NCBI GenBank assembly: GCA_002011125.2
Contig: MTMF02000009.1
Span: 648,889-712,888 of the forward strand
DNA from: Candidatus Hydrothermarchaeum profundi
Lineage (GTDB): Archaea; Hydrothermarchaeota; Hydrothermarchaeia; Hydrothermarchaeales; Hydrothermarchaeaceae
Direction of reading: 5' to 3'
DNA: 64,000 nucleotides
A model generated the notes under the pieces. That model was not told where the DNA came from. It saw nothing but the letters and a program-made list of their open reading frames with translations, and made no database searches. This document shows positions 54,718-62,844 of this stretch, piece after piece (position 1 is the first letter of the stretch; every line of letters begins with the position of its first letter). Both the position numbers and the translations under genes were made by a program.

Positions 54718-55374
54718 TTACTTCCTCACTAGGAAAGATATTACATGATACATCACGATTAAAGTATCGTAGAATGGTCTTATTGAGGTTTTCTCTTTAG
54801 CGTAAATACAGGATATAGGTACTTCTTTTATTCTGAAGCCTTTACGGGCTGCTTCCAGTATCATGATATGCTCTATAGCATACCTTTCGGCCTTTAATTC
54901 TAGTTCTAAAAGTTTAGAGGTTTTTATAGCACGGAACCCTGACTGGGGATCTGTGATTTTAACTCCTCCGAGAATCGATATCAACGTACTTGCGATATAA
55001 TTAGAAATTCTATTTGCAAAAGGCATACCAGGGGTTTCGCTTAAAAACCTACTGCCTATACATAGATCGCAATCGCTGATACATTCCAAAAGTGAAGGTA
55101 TTTCCTCTGGTGGATGCTGCAGGTCTCCGTCCATTAATACTATGACATCAGAATCTTTCGCTTTTTCTAATCCACGTTTGATAGCTCTTGCTTTTCCTTC
55201 ATTTTTTGGAGACCTTATTACTGAGGCACCCGATGCCTTAGCCTCTCCATAAGTATTATCATAAGACCCATCATCAACTACTATAACGCGATCAACGTAG
55301 TGTGAAGCCTTTTTTACTACAGTACCAATATATTTCTCTTCGTTATAGGCAGGTATTATAGCAACAATTTCCAT
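54718..55374 (-). CDS. GT2 family glycosyltransferase (dolichol-phosphate sugar synthase-like)
   Basis: A 218-residue GT-A fold enzyme of the DPM1/GT2 group. It opens VAIIPAYNEEKYIG, has the metal-binding D-G-D in LMDGDLQHPPEE and the conserved DPQSGFRAIK. Such proteins transfer mannose or glucose from a nucleotide sugar to dolichol phosphate, giving the donor for AglB-type pathways. No transmembrane helix is certain, but the C-terminal hydrophobic end may touch the membrane. One base separates it from the deacetylase gene. Confidence 0.88.
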   Translation of the reverse strand: MEIVAIIPAYNEEKYIGTVVKKASHYVDRVIVVDDGSYDNTYGEAKASGASVIRSPKNEGKARAIKRGLEKAKDSDVIVLMDGDLQHPPEEIPSLLECISDCDLCIGSRFLSETPGMPFANRISNYIASTLISILGGVKITDPQSGFRAIKTSKLLELELKAERYAIEHIMILEAARKGFRIKEVPISCIYAKEKTSIRPFYDTLIVMYHVISFLVRK

Positions 55375-55645
55375 CTTCTAATATTAGCCCCCTATGACAA
55401 GTAAGATTTATTTTCATGCCGTAATACTTAACTCCTACGTCTACTAGGTATTATTTAATTCTGTTTCCGGTAATAAAAACATAAAAATAGATTACCCTAA
55501 GATAAATCAGTATTTCACTTTTATATGTTATCTCCTTCTGTTGTCCTGACCTTCAATAGTGGGGCTAGAGATTTCTTCAAAAGTCACTACTTGCTACTAA
55601 AGTTATTAGAACTAACTAGCTAGGCACAAAGCCCTTTTCCCCCGA
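55375..55645. other. Gene-poor region 5' of the candidate small RNA
   Basis: This stretch contains the minus-strand promoter region of the GT2 gene and short T/A-rich tracts. I see no convincing open frame, tRNA or repeat. Together with the candidate small RNA it makes the only gap longer than 300 bases without a protein gene in the window. Confidence 0.5.
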
Positions 55646-55649
55646 AAAA

Positions 55650-55658
55650 TTTAAATAC
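55650..55658 (+). promoter_or_regulatory. TATA box of the candidate small RNA
   Basis: TTTAAATAC with a purine-rich CGAAAA directly before it (BRE-like). Its centre lies 26-27 bases before G55681, where the conserved stem starts, which matches archaeal spacing exactly. Confidence 0.6.
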
Positions 55659-55679
55659 TGTATCCTATAATTATCACAT

Positions 55680-55745
55680 TGCCTGGAGGACTGTGGTACT
55701 AGTTTTCCTTGTCCTCTAGGCCCCCTCCCCCTCCACTTATTTTTT
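55680..55745 (+). ncRNA. Candidate GC-rich small RNA (about 65 nt)
   Basis: A GC-rich island in A+T-rich surroundings, flanked by a TATA box and a T-run. GCCTGGAGGAC at 55681-55691 pairs with GTCCTCTAGGC at 55711-55721 (11 pairs, one G-U), loop of 19 bases. A pyrimidine tail, with CCCTCC repeated, runs to the TTTTTT at 55740-55745. TGGAGG at 55684-55689 can instead pair with CCTCCA at 55730-55735, so the RNA could switch between two folds. No open frame covers it. The family is unknown. Confidence 0.55.
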
Positions 55746-56949
55746 AAAATGATAAAAAATATAGTATAGTAGGCACCATTAACACAGACATACAATGTGA
55801 CCTTTTTATGCCGCAGAGAGGCGTAATGAAACCTATTGATGTTGCTGTAACAGCGATTATGAGACCTTTTACGCCTGTTATACCTAGGATTAAAATAGTC
55901 AAGAATATTACTACAGTGCTAGATAGCTTTGCGTAGTCTATCTTTTTCACGTATCTAATGGATATTTTAGCTAACCCTAGCGTTATTCCAACTGCAAGTG
56001 AAGTGGTTAGCATTACCAGCGAGATTACCAGCAGAAAATCCGTATAAGTGAAGTCTCTCAGAATATATTCTACGGCGATAGAGGCACCACTTCTCGGATT
56101 ATTTATCAGGTACAATGCAAGTATAGCGTATATGGACGCACTGGTATTAACACCTCCTTGGGCTACTAGAAACTGTTTTTCGTTCTTTTTTCCCAAGATA
56201 TTTTGCACTATTAGAGCGCTTTGAGATGCCCCAATACTGGGGAGAAGACCTGCCAATAGTCCAGCTACGGATCCTATTCCTATGCCTTTTGCGTACAATT
56301 CCTGTGGGGAGCTTATAATTTGTTCTGGAGGATTAGACTTGGTCTTTAGAGACATGAGCAATGTTGAGAATCCAAAGAGCCCAGTTAAGGCTGGGAACAA
56401 TGAGAATTTTGGTGCTAATATCTTGCCGTTTAACACGAGAATACCTAAAGCGCCTGAGTAGAGGGTAATAATAAGAGCAAAAATCTTTTTCTCCATTGTA
56501 TCCTCTATATAGATCATATAGAATATAATCCCGATTAGGATAAATGGAAGAAACCTTTTTGTAAAAGAATATAGCTCCGGGAGAGCAATTATTCCAACCG
56601 GTAAAAAAGCGCAGCTTAGGATTATAGAACCTAGGCCCCCTACTACAGTGAGCCATATAGCCTCATATCCCCTTCCTTGCATTAGTAATCTGTGTCCGGG
56701 CAGTACTGATAAGACACTATCTTCCTCTGGCGCTCCTATTAAAATAGAGGGTATATACGACACAAAGGAATGTGTAATGCTCATTGCAACAACTATTGAT
56801 ACAATCTCGCGAGGCGTGAAATATTCTAGGAGTTTTGGAAGGAATGATAAAATAACGAGCACCACGGTGTTAACATGAATGCCAGGTACTAGGCCTGTGA
56901 AAGTTCCAAGTAGAATTCCTAATAGGGCTAATACTAAAGTGGCTAGCAT
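55744..56949 (-). CDS. TctA-like (DUF112, COG1784) membrane transporter
   Basis: A 401-residue polytopic membrane protein of the TctA superfamily. The N-terminal signature GILLGTFTGLVPGIHVNT is the archaeal version of the family G-x-x-P-G motif, and it is repeated in the second half in GLLAGLLPSIGASQ. TctA proteins carry the transport pore of tricarboxylate uptake systems, but no TctB or solute-binding TctC is in the window, as is usual for this archaeal branch. The substrate is unknown. It overlaps the preceding OB-fold gene by seven bases. Confidence 0.83.
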   Translation of the reverse strand: MLATLVLALLGILLGTFTGLVPGIHVNTVVLVILSFLPKLLEYFTPREIVSIVVAMSITHSFVSYIPSILIGAPEEDSVLSVLPGHRLLMQGRGYEAIWLTVVGGLGSIILSCAFLPVGIIALPELYSFTKRFLPFILIGIIFYMIYIEDTMEKKIFALIITLYSGALGILVLNGKILAPKFSLFPALTGLFGFSTLLMSLKTKSNPPEQIISSPQELYAKGIGIGSVAGLLAGLLPSIGASQSALIVQNILGKKNEKQFLVAQGGVNTSASIYAILALYLINNPRSGASIAVEYILRDFTYTDFLLVISLVMLTTSLAVGITLGLAKISIRYVKKIDYAKLSSTVVIFLTILILGITGVKGLIIAVTATSIGFITPLCGIKRSHCMSVLMVPTILYFLSF

Positions 56950-57320
56950 CGTAAATCATCGGTGTTTCGTAGGATTAATTCTAAAGTGCCTTTGTAGTCT
57001 TCAATCTCGCCTGCGACCTCTATCTTATTCTTTTTTGATAGGCATTTTATCTTGTCTCCAAGCTTAGATGCTTGGGAACTGAATATAATCACATCTATTT
57101 TTCCCGAGGCATCTGCGACTTTTAGGAAAATGTGACCATCCTTATGAACTCTCTTTGATATTATTTGCCCCTCTATGAGTACTCTTTCCCCTATATCGTC
57201 GTAGGTAAGGTCTGCGATACTCGCATGAATAGGAGTTGAATTGAGGGATATATAATAAAGGAGGAGTACTCCAGCTGTAGAGATCAGGAATGATATGCCT
57301 ATTAGATGACGTTCTTCCAT
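56943..57320 (-). CDS. Membrane-anchored OB-fold protein
   Basis: A 125-residue protein with one N-terminal transmembrane helix and an OB-fold of the tRNA-anticodon/nucleic acid-binding type (VLIEGQIISKRVHKDGHIFL, then DASGKIDVIIFS and VAGEIEDYKGTLELIL). The helix should place the OB domain outside the cell membrane, which is odd for nucleic acid binding; binding of DNA outside the cell or of a sugar are possible. It precedes and overlaps the TctA-like gene. Confidence 0.65.
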   Translation of the reverse strand: MEERHLIGISFLISTAGVLLLYYISLNSTPIHASIADLTYDDIGERVLIEGQIISKRVHKDGHIFLKVADASGKIDVIIFSSQASKLGDKIKCLSKKNKIEVAGEIEDYKGTLELILRNTDDLRC

Positions 57321-57367
57321 TTTATCCCAAGATCCCCCTCTACCGGTTTAATTCTATCTAATCTCGG

Positions 57368-58087
57368 CTAAATTTTTTCAAGGACCTCTATAACTCTGCT
57401 TCCCCGTAAATTAAAAAGCCCTCGTTTAGTAAGTAATTTTAATGTATCTCCTACCCTAGCGTTTATATTGTTTTCAAAAATGTATACTCCAGGCTTAGTC
57501 CCTGCCATTAGGTCGTAGTTTACTTTTACCATCATGCGCTCAGAGCTAACTTCAATTACTTTCCCGAAGGTGTAGTCCCGGCCATATTTCTTCTTAAAAA
57601 CTATCGATACTGCGCCTACTAATATAATAGAGATAGCAAAGAGATGAAGAAATTGAAATCCTACTTTTACTGTAGGCTTTATGATTTTAGTTATTAATAG
57701 GACTAGGGAGATTCCGAAGTAGGATAAGAAGAAATCTCTATAGGCTGGAAAATCGCTGGCATAATATTTTTTCAATGAGGTAAGCAGGCTTAAAAAGTAC
57801 GAGCCTATTAAAATCAATCCAACTATTATTACTTGGGAAGTTGAAAATTCGAAGATGTATATAACAGAGAGAAAGAGGAATAGCATCACAGAAATCTGGG
57901 TTTTTAGTACGGCGTAGTCTTTCTCTTCTATCCCTTTTTTTTCGAAATAATTGTAGAAGCTTATTCCAGTTTTCTCCTTTATTTTTCTAAATGCTCCTAT
58001 AACGAAGATTAGAAATCCAATTATGTAATAGGATACTCGATAGAAGAGTTTGATAACAGTCTCTCCGAGGTCCTCTATATAGCCCAT
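57368..58087 (-). CDS. DUF2101-like membrane protein
   Basis: A 239-residue protein with about five hydrophobic segments and a soluble C-terminal beta domain (DYTFGKVIEVSSERMMVKVN to GSRVIEVLEK). It resembles the archaeal DUF2101 family, often seen near pilin genes; I hold this at moderate confidence. The start is ATG at 58087, as the longer frame needs TTG, and GAGGGA lies upstream. It is the last gene of the prepilin cluster and may help assemble or anchor the pilus. Confidence 0.55.
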   Translation of the reverse strand: MGYIEDLGETVIKLFYRVSYYIIGFLIFVIGAFRKIKEKTGISFYNYFEKKGIEEKDYAVLKTQISVMLFLFLSVIYIFEFSTSQVIIVGLILIGSYFLSLLTSLKKYYASDFPAYRDFFLSYFGISLVLLITKIIKPTVKVGFQFLHLFAISIILVGAVSIVFKKKYGRDYTFGKVIEVSSERMMVKVNYDLMAGTKPGVYIFENNINARVGDTLKLLTKRGLFNLRGSRVIEVLEKI

Positions 58088-58108
58088 CAATAATCCCTCA
58101 ATATTTGT

Positions 58109-58588
58109 TCACCCACTTTCGAATTCAACTCTCACATAAAATTTATAATCAGAAATTGTTACACCATTGGCCCAAAGGTTGCTGTCTACCGTTGTCCAAT
58201 ATCCATTAAAACCATAGAATATGTAGTTTGTTGCGACTGCACCTAGAAATTTTCCAATATTGCTTTCAGAAGAGGGGGGATCATCCCCACCAGTTCCCAC
58301 TTTTAATGTTAGATTATAAATCTTTAAGCTATTTACCTCACCGGCGTAGGCTATTTCTACATCCTTTAACCTCCATTTATCTGTGGGATAGCTTATGTCT
58401 TGGTCAAAGCTTGTTGTATAACCCATATTCAATAGGGAAAGAGCGTAGATGCCTCCATCCCGCGCCATAGTGGTTGCCTTATTAAGAACATTTTGCTGCG
58501 AAAGATATGGAAAGAGAGATATAACGATTATGAAGAGCACTCCTGTAACTAGGATAAATTCAAGGGAAACTTGTCCTTTCTCTCCCAT
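58109..58588 (-). CDS. Class III signal peptide prepilin
   Basis: A 159-residue prepilin. The short leader MGEKG is followed by QVSLEFILV, the Q-x-S-x-E-x3-L class III motif cut by an EppA-type peptidase, then a hydrophobic assembly helix. The rest is a Ser/Gly-rich globular part with several Asn-x-Ser/Thr sites. It lies one base from the next prepilin. It probably is a minor or structural subunit of a type IV-like adhesion pilus. Confidence 0.85.
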   Translation of the reverse strand: MGEKGQVSLEFILVTGVLFIIVISLFPYLSQQNVLNKATTMARDGGIYALSLLNMGYTTSFDQDISYPTDKWRLKDVEIAYAGEVNSLKIYNLTLKVGTGGDDPPSSESNIGKFLGAVATNYIFYGFNGYWTTVDSNLWANGVTISDYKFYVRVEFESG

Positions 58589-59068
58589 TTATAACACCCT
58601 AATATACGTTTGGTTAGCATAAATAATAACAAAGCTTCCATTATTTCTAATCGTAGTTTGAGGATACAATATCGTGGGATCTTCCCTCGTTATATTAGCT
58701 GGTATAATGGATATAGAAACATTCCAGACTTCCATCCCGGTTTTGCTTGAGTTTTTCGTAATATTAATAGTCCGACTGCTTGTATCTACAATTAGAGGGA
58801 GTTGAACTCCAAGTCCTTCTATCGTAGTAGAGTTAAGCAAAGTAAAATTTAGGGTAGCAGAACTCAGATATAGGCTGAATCCTTCACCATTAGCGTAGAC
58901 ATTGTTAATCGCGGTAGCCAAAAGTTCACCAATAATTCTCGCTTCACCAGCTTCTCCGATTTCTCTCGCAGTGTTCAGCCTCTCCAGATTTATGCTTACA
59001 AGTGAAGTTAGTATTATAATAGTCAGCCCAAGCACCATTATCGCTTCTAATGATATCTGGCCTCTCAT
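58589..59068 (-). CDS. Class III signal peptide prepilin
   Basis: A 159-residue prepilin with leader MRG and motif QISLEAIMVLG, then a hydrophobic helix. The body has many Asn-x-Ser/Thr sites (for example ITKNSS and VSISIIPANIT). The ATG at 59068 is chosen because GGAAGG precedes it and a longer frame to 59125 would place 19 residues before the leader. It is in tandem with the prepilins on either side. Confidence 0.83.
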   Translation of the reverse strand: MRGQISLEAIMVLGLTIIILTSLVSINLERLNTAREIGEAGEARIIGELLATAINNVYANGEGFSLYLSSATLNFTLLNSTTIEGLGVQLPLIVDTSSRTINITKNSSKTGMEVWNVSISIIPANITREDPTILYPQTTIRNNGSFVIIYANQTYIRVL

Positions 59069-59069
59069 T

Positions 59070-59645
59070 TTACCTTCCTCCGGGAACTCTAGCGGCAAAT
59101 CCTTGGGATGTGCAGTTATCAACAATCCATTCTAGTTCTGTTTGGGATGTAATATTCTTCCAGGAAATCACGAGAGTATAAGTGTATCCCTCATCTTCAA
59201 AAATTGGCTTTGGGGCAGTAGAGTTAGGTACATATATAGCCCACCCGGTACCAGGAAGGTCTTTTGTGAAACTATACTCCTCTTGCTTAGTGATTATGCC
59301 TTCATTACTGTACCTAATAGTTTGCACCGTAGTATTCAACACATCTCCATCCGTGCTGATGCACGATCTTATCCATATTAATGGATCTCCGGCCGGGGTC
59401 GTGCCAGAAGAGGAATATCCGGGTATATATATTCTTAATATTTTTTTTTCATAGGGGTTGGTTATTGAACTAGCATAGGTGGCTATTTGTTCTGCGACAT
59501 ATTTAGCGTCTGATACCACTCTAACGTCTCGTGTGGTGTCGACGGCTTCGAAAATATTGGAAATCGATACAGTAACCAGTATTAAGATAAAGACCCCCAT
59601 AATGAAAAGGGCCTCGATCGTTACCTCTGCTTTTTGATTAATCAC
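59070..59645 (-). CDS. Prepilin-like protein with atypical class III motif
   Basis: A 191-residue protein with leader MINQKA and the motif EVTIEALFIMG, where Glu and Thr stand in place of the usual Gln and Ser. The following hydrophobic stretch has the assembly-helix length. The body contains two Cys (in IRSCISTDG and VDNCTSQG) that could pair outside the cell. It probably is a pilin subunit processed with lower efficiency or by a variant peptidase; a non-cleaved anchor is the alternative. Confidence 0.75.
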   Translation of the reverse strand: MINQKAEVTIEALFIMGVFILILVTVSISNIFEAVDTTRDVRVVSDAKYVAEQIATYASSITNPYEKKILRIYIPGYSSSGTTPAGDPLIWIRSCISTDGDVLNTTVQTIRYSNEGIITKQEEYSFTKDLPGTGWAIYVPNSTAPKPIFEDEGYTYTLVISWKNITSQTELEWIVDNCTSQGFAARVPGGR

Positions 59646-59654
59646 ACAATCACC

Positions 59655-60182
59655 TTAATCCTCAAGGGTAATCAGCACGGTAGTTCCATTTGCTGATATA
59701 CTAATTTCTGGCGAAGTTGTTGTAGCTCTATTCTCAATTTTTACTGAATAGGTGCCTGGGGAGAGATATCCACTCGAACTTTCATTGCCAGAGCTGGAAA
59801 CTCCCTCTATGGAATTTTTTCCAAGCCCTCCTGAAGAACCGTTTTTTATCAGCTCTGAAGGTACTCTGTCGGTAGTTTTCCATTTAATCCAGTAGGTGAG
59901 GATGTCGTTGTTTGGATTGTCCGAATCATAGGCAGAGATACTCCAATTTAAGCTTGAACTCTTTATGGTGACCGTCCTTATTGATCCATTTCCATTTGCT
60001 CTAACCATCTCGATTGCTTTCGAGATCTTATCCAAATTCTCCCGACTTTCAAGTATGATTGATGCATCATTACTCGCTTTGTAAACCTTGATCATTGCGG
60101 GAAAAGATATTCCTACGAATATGAGGATGAAAAAACCCATTATCAGGATCCCCTCCATCGTCATCTGTCCTTTATTATCCAT
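59655..60182 (-). CDS. Class III signal peptide prepilin
   Basis: A 175-residue prepilin with leader MDNKG and QMTMEGILIMG, a hydrophobic helix and then a Ser-rich, glycosylation-prone body (GSSGG, NESSSG). Its ATG overlaps the stop of the peptidase gene by eight bases (ATGGATAA). Thr replaces Ser in the class III motif. It is expected to be processed by the upstream A24-type peptidase. Confidence 0.8.
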   Translation of the reverse strand: MDNKGQMTMEGILIMGFFILIFVGISFPAMIKVYKASNDASIILESRENLDKISKAIEMVRANGNGSIRTVTIKSSSLNWSISAYDSDNPNNDILTYWIKWKTTDRVPSELIKNGSSGGLGKNSIEGVSSSGNESSSGYLSPGTYSVKIENRATTTSPEISISANGTTVLITLED

Positions 60183-61254
60183 ACAACAGCACCCGTATCG
60201 CAGTAGGAATATCGCCTAAAAGCAATGAAATAGTTAACCCTATTGCTATAACTGGAGCAAAGGGCATGCTTTTTTTTATTTTTATTCTATCCTCCATCTT
60301 TCCCCTCCTGACCAGGTCTTTTAACATTTCAACTTCTTTCTGAGTCAGCCCAGCAGCACCCATTGAAATGCCCTTTCTTCTAAGTTCTGAGATATTTCCA
60401 TTTTTTACGGCATTCAGTATCTTTTCCGATAAGCTTCTCTCCTCCCTAATAATATCCTCTCCTTTGATATAAATTTCTTCTGCGGGAATCATGCCTTCTT
60501 GTAGGTTAGATATCTTTATTGTTTCTTGAAGGGCTTCCCTTCTCAAAAGTTTTATTGAATTCCAAAATATTCCAAAAATAATCATGACGACAAGTACCAA
60601 GAGATATGATGAAAAAATGAAGCCAGCTTCTGTGATGTTAGTTACCAGATAGGCTAGGGTTATCAGCAGAGATAGCGGTATAGCGAAGCTATTCCGAAGT
60701 CTATAAAGGAATATAATATATAAGACCCCAAGTATACTAACTCCGCTTTCCTTAGATATTACTATACCACTGACGAAAATCAAGGAAATTAAAGCGTACT
60801 CGCTAATATTCTTTAAAGGCTCTAAAAATCTTCTTGGATTTGTTTTAGATATTGAGAATAACAAAATAAATGGGAAGATTGCGATAAATGTATTAGCGAG
60901 GATGGATAATATAAAGGGGTAGGGTGGCAAGGCAGGGTTTAAATATTTAGCTAAAAACTCAGGGTATTTAGGAATCAGGGCAGCTATAAATAGGAACTCC
61001 TTAGCATCTCCAGCGCTCCAGCCTCCAAGGATCCAGAAAAGATATCCAATAATAAAAATAATAACAACGTTTTCTATAGTCAATACCAGAAGACTTAGGT
61101 CTCCTATATAGAGGCTATATGAGAAATATCCGGCTAACCCTAAAAAAGTTAAGGGGAAAGTAAGCTTGTTTGGGATTATTCCTTTCTTTAGGTCGGTAAA
61201 GCTGGCTATTAAAGCACCTAGGATTGCAATAGAAACAAAAAATTCTTCGATCAT
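60175..61254 (-). CDS. Class III prepilin peptidase (EppA-like, A24 aspartic protease)
   Basis: A 359-residue membrane aspartic protease of the TFPP/A24 group. The first Asp is D21 in FTDLKKGIIPN; the second is D83 in SAGDAKEF. That Gly is preceded by Ser-Ala, so the usual G-x-G-D reads S-A-G-D. About eight helices precede a C-terminal cytoplasmic part with a winged-helix-like run (GISMGAAGLTQKEVEMLKDL). It would cleave the prepilins it precedes. ATG at 61254 overlaps the stop of the small prepilin (ATGA), which settles the start. Confidence 0.85.
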   Translation of the reverse strand: MIEEFFVSIAILGALIASFTDLKKGIIPNKLTFPLTFLGLAGYFSYSLYIGDLSLLVLTIENVVIIFIIGYLFWILGGWSAGDAKEFLFIAALIPKYPEFLAKYLNPALPPYPFILSILANTFIAIFPFILLFSISKTNPRRFLEPLKNISEYALISLIFVSGIVISKESGVSILGVLYIIFLYRLRNSFAIPLSLLITLAYLVTNITEAGFIFSSYLLVLVVMIIFGIFWNSIKLLRREALQETIKISNLQEGMIPAEEIYIKGEDIIREERSLSEKILNAVKNGNISELRRKGISMGAAGLTQKEVEMLKDLVRRGKMEDRIKIKKSMPFAPVIAIGLTISLLLGDIPTAIRVLLYG

Positions 61255-61445
61255 CGTGTGATCTTGGTTAAAGTAGCGTTTCTTTCTTTTTCCACCCAAT
61301 TCGTAGTTACATCTGCAAAGGATTTTATAGTGCCCTGCAGTGACCATATTGTAAGGGCCGCTACGACAATTCCCCCTGTAAGAAATATGAATTCTATACT
61401 AACTTGGGCTCTCTCATTGACAATGAAATCCTTCAAACGAAGCAT
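61251..61445 (-). CDS. Small class III prepilin
   Basis: A 64-residue prepilin with leader MLRLKDFIVNERA and QVSIEFIFLTGG, then a hydrophobic helix and a short Asn/Thr tail. It is the first gene of the cluster and the shortest, as is typical for the pilin that forms the filament core. It is coupled to the peptidase gene by an ATGA overlap. Confidence 0.85.
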   Translation of the reverse strand: MLRLKDFIVNERAQVSIEFIFLTGGIVVAALTIWSLQGTIKSFADVTTNWVEKERNATLTKITR

Positions 61446-61488
61446 ACTTTATTAATTTTCTCTTACAAGTATATAAAAGGGGAGTAGC

Positions 61489-61773
61489 TTAGAATGCAGA
61501 TTCTAGATCCGCTTCATTAACACTACTCTTATATTTATCTAATACCGCTTCAACTAAAATATCTCTTGCTTCCTTTGTTATTGGATGGAATATGTCTTTA
61601 AATTCTCCTCTTTTATTCTTATTGGCCGGCATGCTAACCCATAAGCCTGCCTCTCCTTCTATTACTCTTAGCCCATGCACAACATATGAATCGTCGAGGG
61701 TAACTGTGGCATAGGCTTTTAAGTTCCCTGTACCCTCCATTTTGTATATTCTAACGTCAGTTATTTCAGCCAT
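61489..61773 (-). CDS. spoVG: SpoVG family nucleic acid-binding protein
   Basis: A 94-residue protein. The opening MAEITDVRIYKM, LDDSYVVHGLRVIEG, and WVSMPANKNKRGEFKDIFHP match SpoVG, a bacterial site-specific RNA/DNA-binding regulator rare in archaea. The ATG at 61773 follows AGGTGA; the GTG at 61782 lies inside that site. It stands alone between the prepilin cluster and the GINS gene. The target is unknown. Confidence 0.85.
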   Translation of the reverse strand: MAEITDVRIYKMEGTGNLKAYATVTLDDSYVVHGLRVIEGEAGLWVSMPANKNKRGEFKDIFHPITKEARDILVEAVLDKYKSSVNEADLESAF

Positions 61774-61856
61774 TTGAGTCACCTGTGCTTAGTTAAAGAT
61801 TAGTGGTAAATAAAGATTATGCTAAAATTATATACCTGCTAAGCTAATATGATTTC

Positions 61857-62453
61857 ATGGACACTAGGACACTTAGGGAAATTCATCGAATGGAAAGAAT
61901 GCATGCTAAATTACAGAAGCTAGATAAGGATTTCTATGATAAAGTTGAAAACTCTATAAAAAATCTACACTCTCGATATCTAGAGCTTATGGAAAAAGGG
62001 GAGCTAACTAGGGCCGGGGTCCTGCTTGGAGAGCTAGAGAATATAAAGGCCGTGATAACTGATATTTATGAGATCAGAGAGAGGAAAATTGTTCTAGGGG
62101 CCTTAAATTATGCGCGTAGGGGAGATAGTTCTCAAATGGAGAATCTATTAGAACAGGAAAAAATTATGTTCAATAAGATCACAGAGCAACTTGGAAAAAA
62201 TCGTAAGGAGATATTGGAGAACCTCCTATCCGATAAGCCGATAAAAAAAGTACAGGACAGTGGATTACAAAGAAAAATAGAGTTTCCATTGATAACTGTT
62301 AGAATATTAGAAGATTTACCTCCTCTGGTTGGTATTGATGGTAAGATCTACGGTTCTTTCAGAAAAGAGGATATCGCCAGCTTGCCTGAGCCGAACGCTA
62401 GGGCTCTTATTAGCCGAGGGGCAGCGGAGGAAATCCGAGTCAGTTTAAGATAG
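61857..62453 (+). CDS. gins15: GINS complex subunit GINS15
   Basis: A 198-residue replication factor. The N-terminal A domain is helical, with coiled-coil-like spacing, and the C-terminal B domain carries VRILEDLPPLVGIDGKIYGS and FRKEDIASLPEPNARALI, the archaeal GINS15 signature. The complex with GINS23 activates the MCM helicase. The ATG at 61857 is about 30 bases after an A+T-rich element. Confidence 0.9.
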   Translation: MDTRTLREIHRMERMHAKLQKLDKDFYDKVENSIKNLHSRYLELMEKGELTRAGVLLGELENIKAVITDIYEIRERKIVLGALNYARRGDSSQMENLLEQEKIMFNKITEQLGKNRKEILENLLSDKPIKKVQDSGLQRKIEFPLITVRILEDLPPLVGIDGKIYGSFRKEDIASLPEPNARALISRGAAEEIRVSLR

Positions 62454-62478
62454 GTCACTCCTAATTCTTCATCTATTA

Positions 62479-62835
62479 TTATCTAAGGAAGGGCAGCCGA
62501 ACTATAGCTTGTATAAAAGTACCCCATCCGATCCCCACCAGTAGGCCGACAATGAAAAATACCCATCGATTATTTAACTGACTTATAGTATTGAGTAGCA
62601 CGATTGTTGCGAATGTCAAAATAACTGCAAGAATAAATAAGGATTTCTTTTCTCTGCTGATAAATCCCCATATTCGTTCTCTTTTCTCAAGCTCTTCCTC
62701 TAGCTCATGTATTCTCCTTTCATATTCTCCAAAAACTTCAAACCTATCCTTAAATCGCTTATAGCACTCCTCCCACATCTCTAAATCTTCATCCAGTCTG
62801 CGCTTTTCCTCCTCAAGTTTTTCTTCGATGGCCAT
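62479..62835 (-). CDS. Hypothetical coiled-coil membrane protein
   Basis: A 118-residue protein whose first 65 residues form a charged coiled coil (EEKLEEEKRRLDEDLEMW to ELEEELEKRE). Two hydrophobic segments follow, the second in FFIVGLLVGIGWGTF. No family is recognised. It lies nine bases after the tandem CX4CH lipoprotein gene and may be its membrane partner. Confidence 0.55.
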   Translation of the reverse strand: MAIEEKLEEEKRRLDEDLEMWEECYKRFKDRFEVFGEYERRIHELEEELEKRERIWGFISREKKSLFILAVILTFATIVLLNTISQLNNRWVFFIVGLLVGIGWGTFIQAIVRLPFLR

Positions 62836-62844
62836 TAAATACCC

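Noticed and set aside
55680..55745. Candidate small RNA as a C/D box guide RNA
   Set aside because: No box C (RTGATGA) or box D (CTGA) is placed correctly in this stretch.
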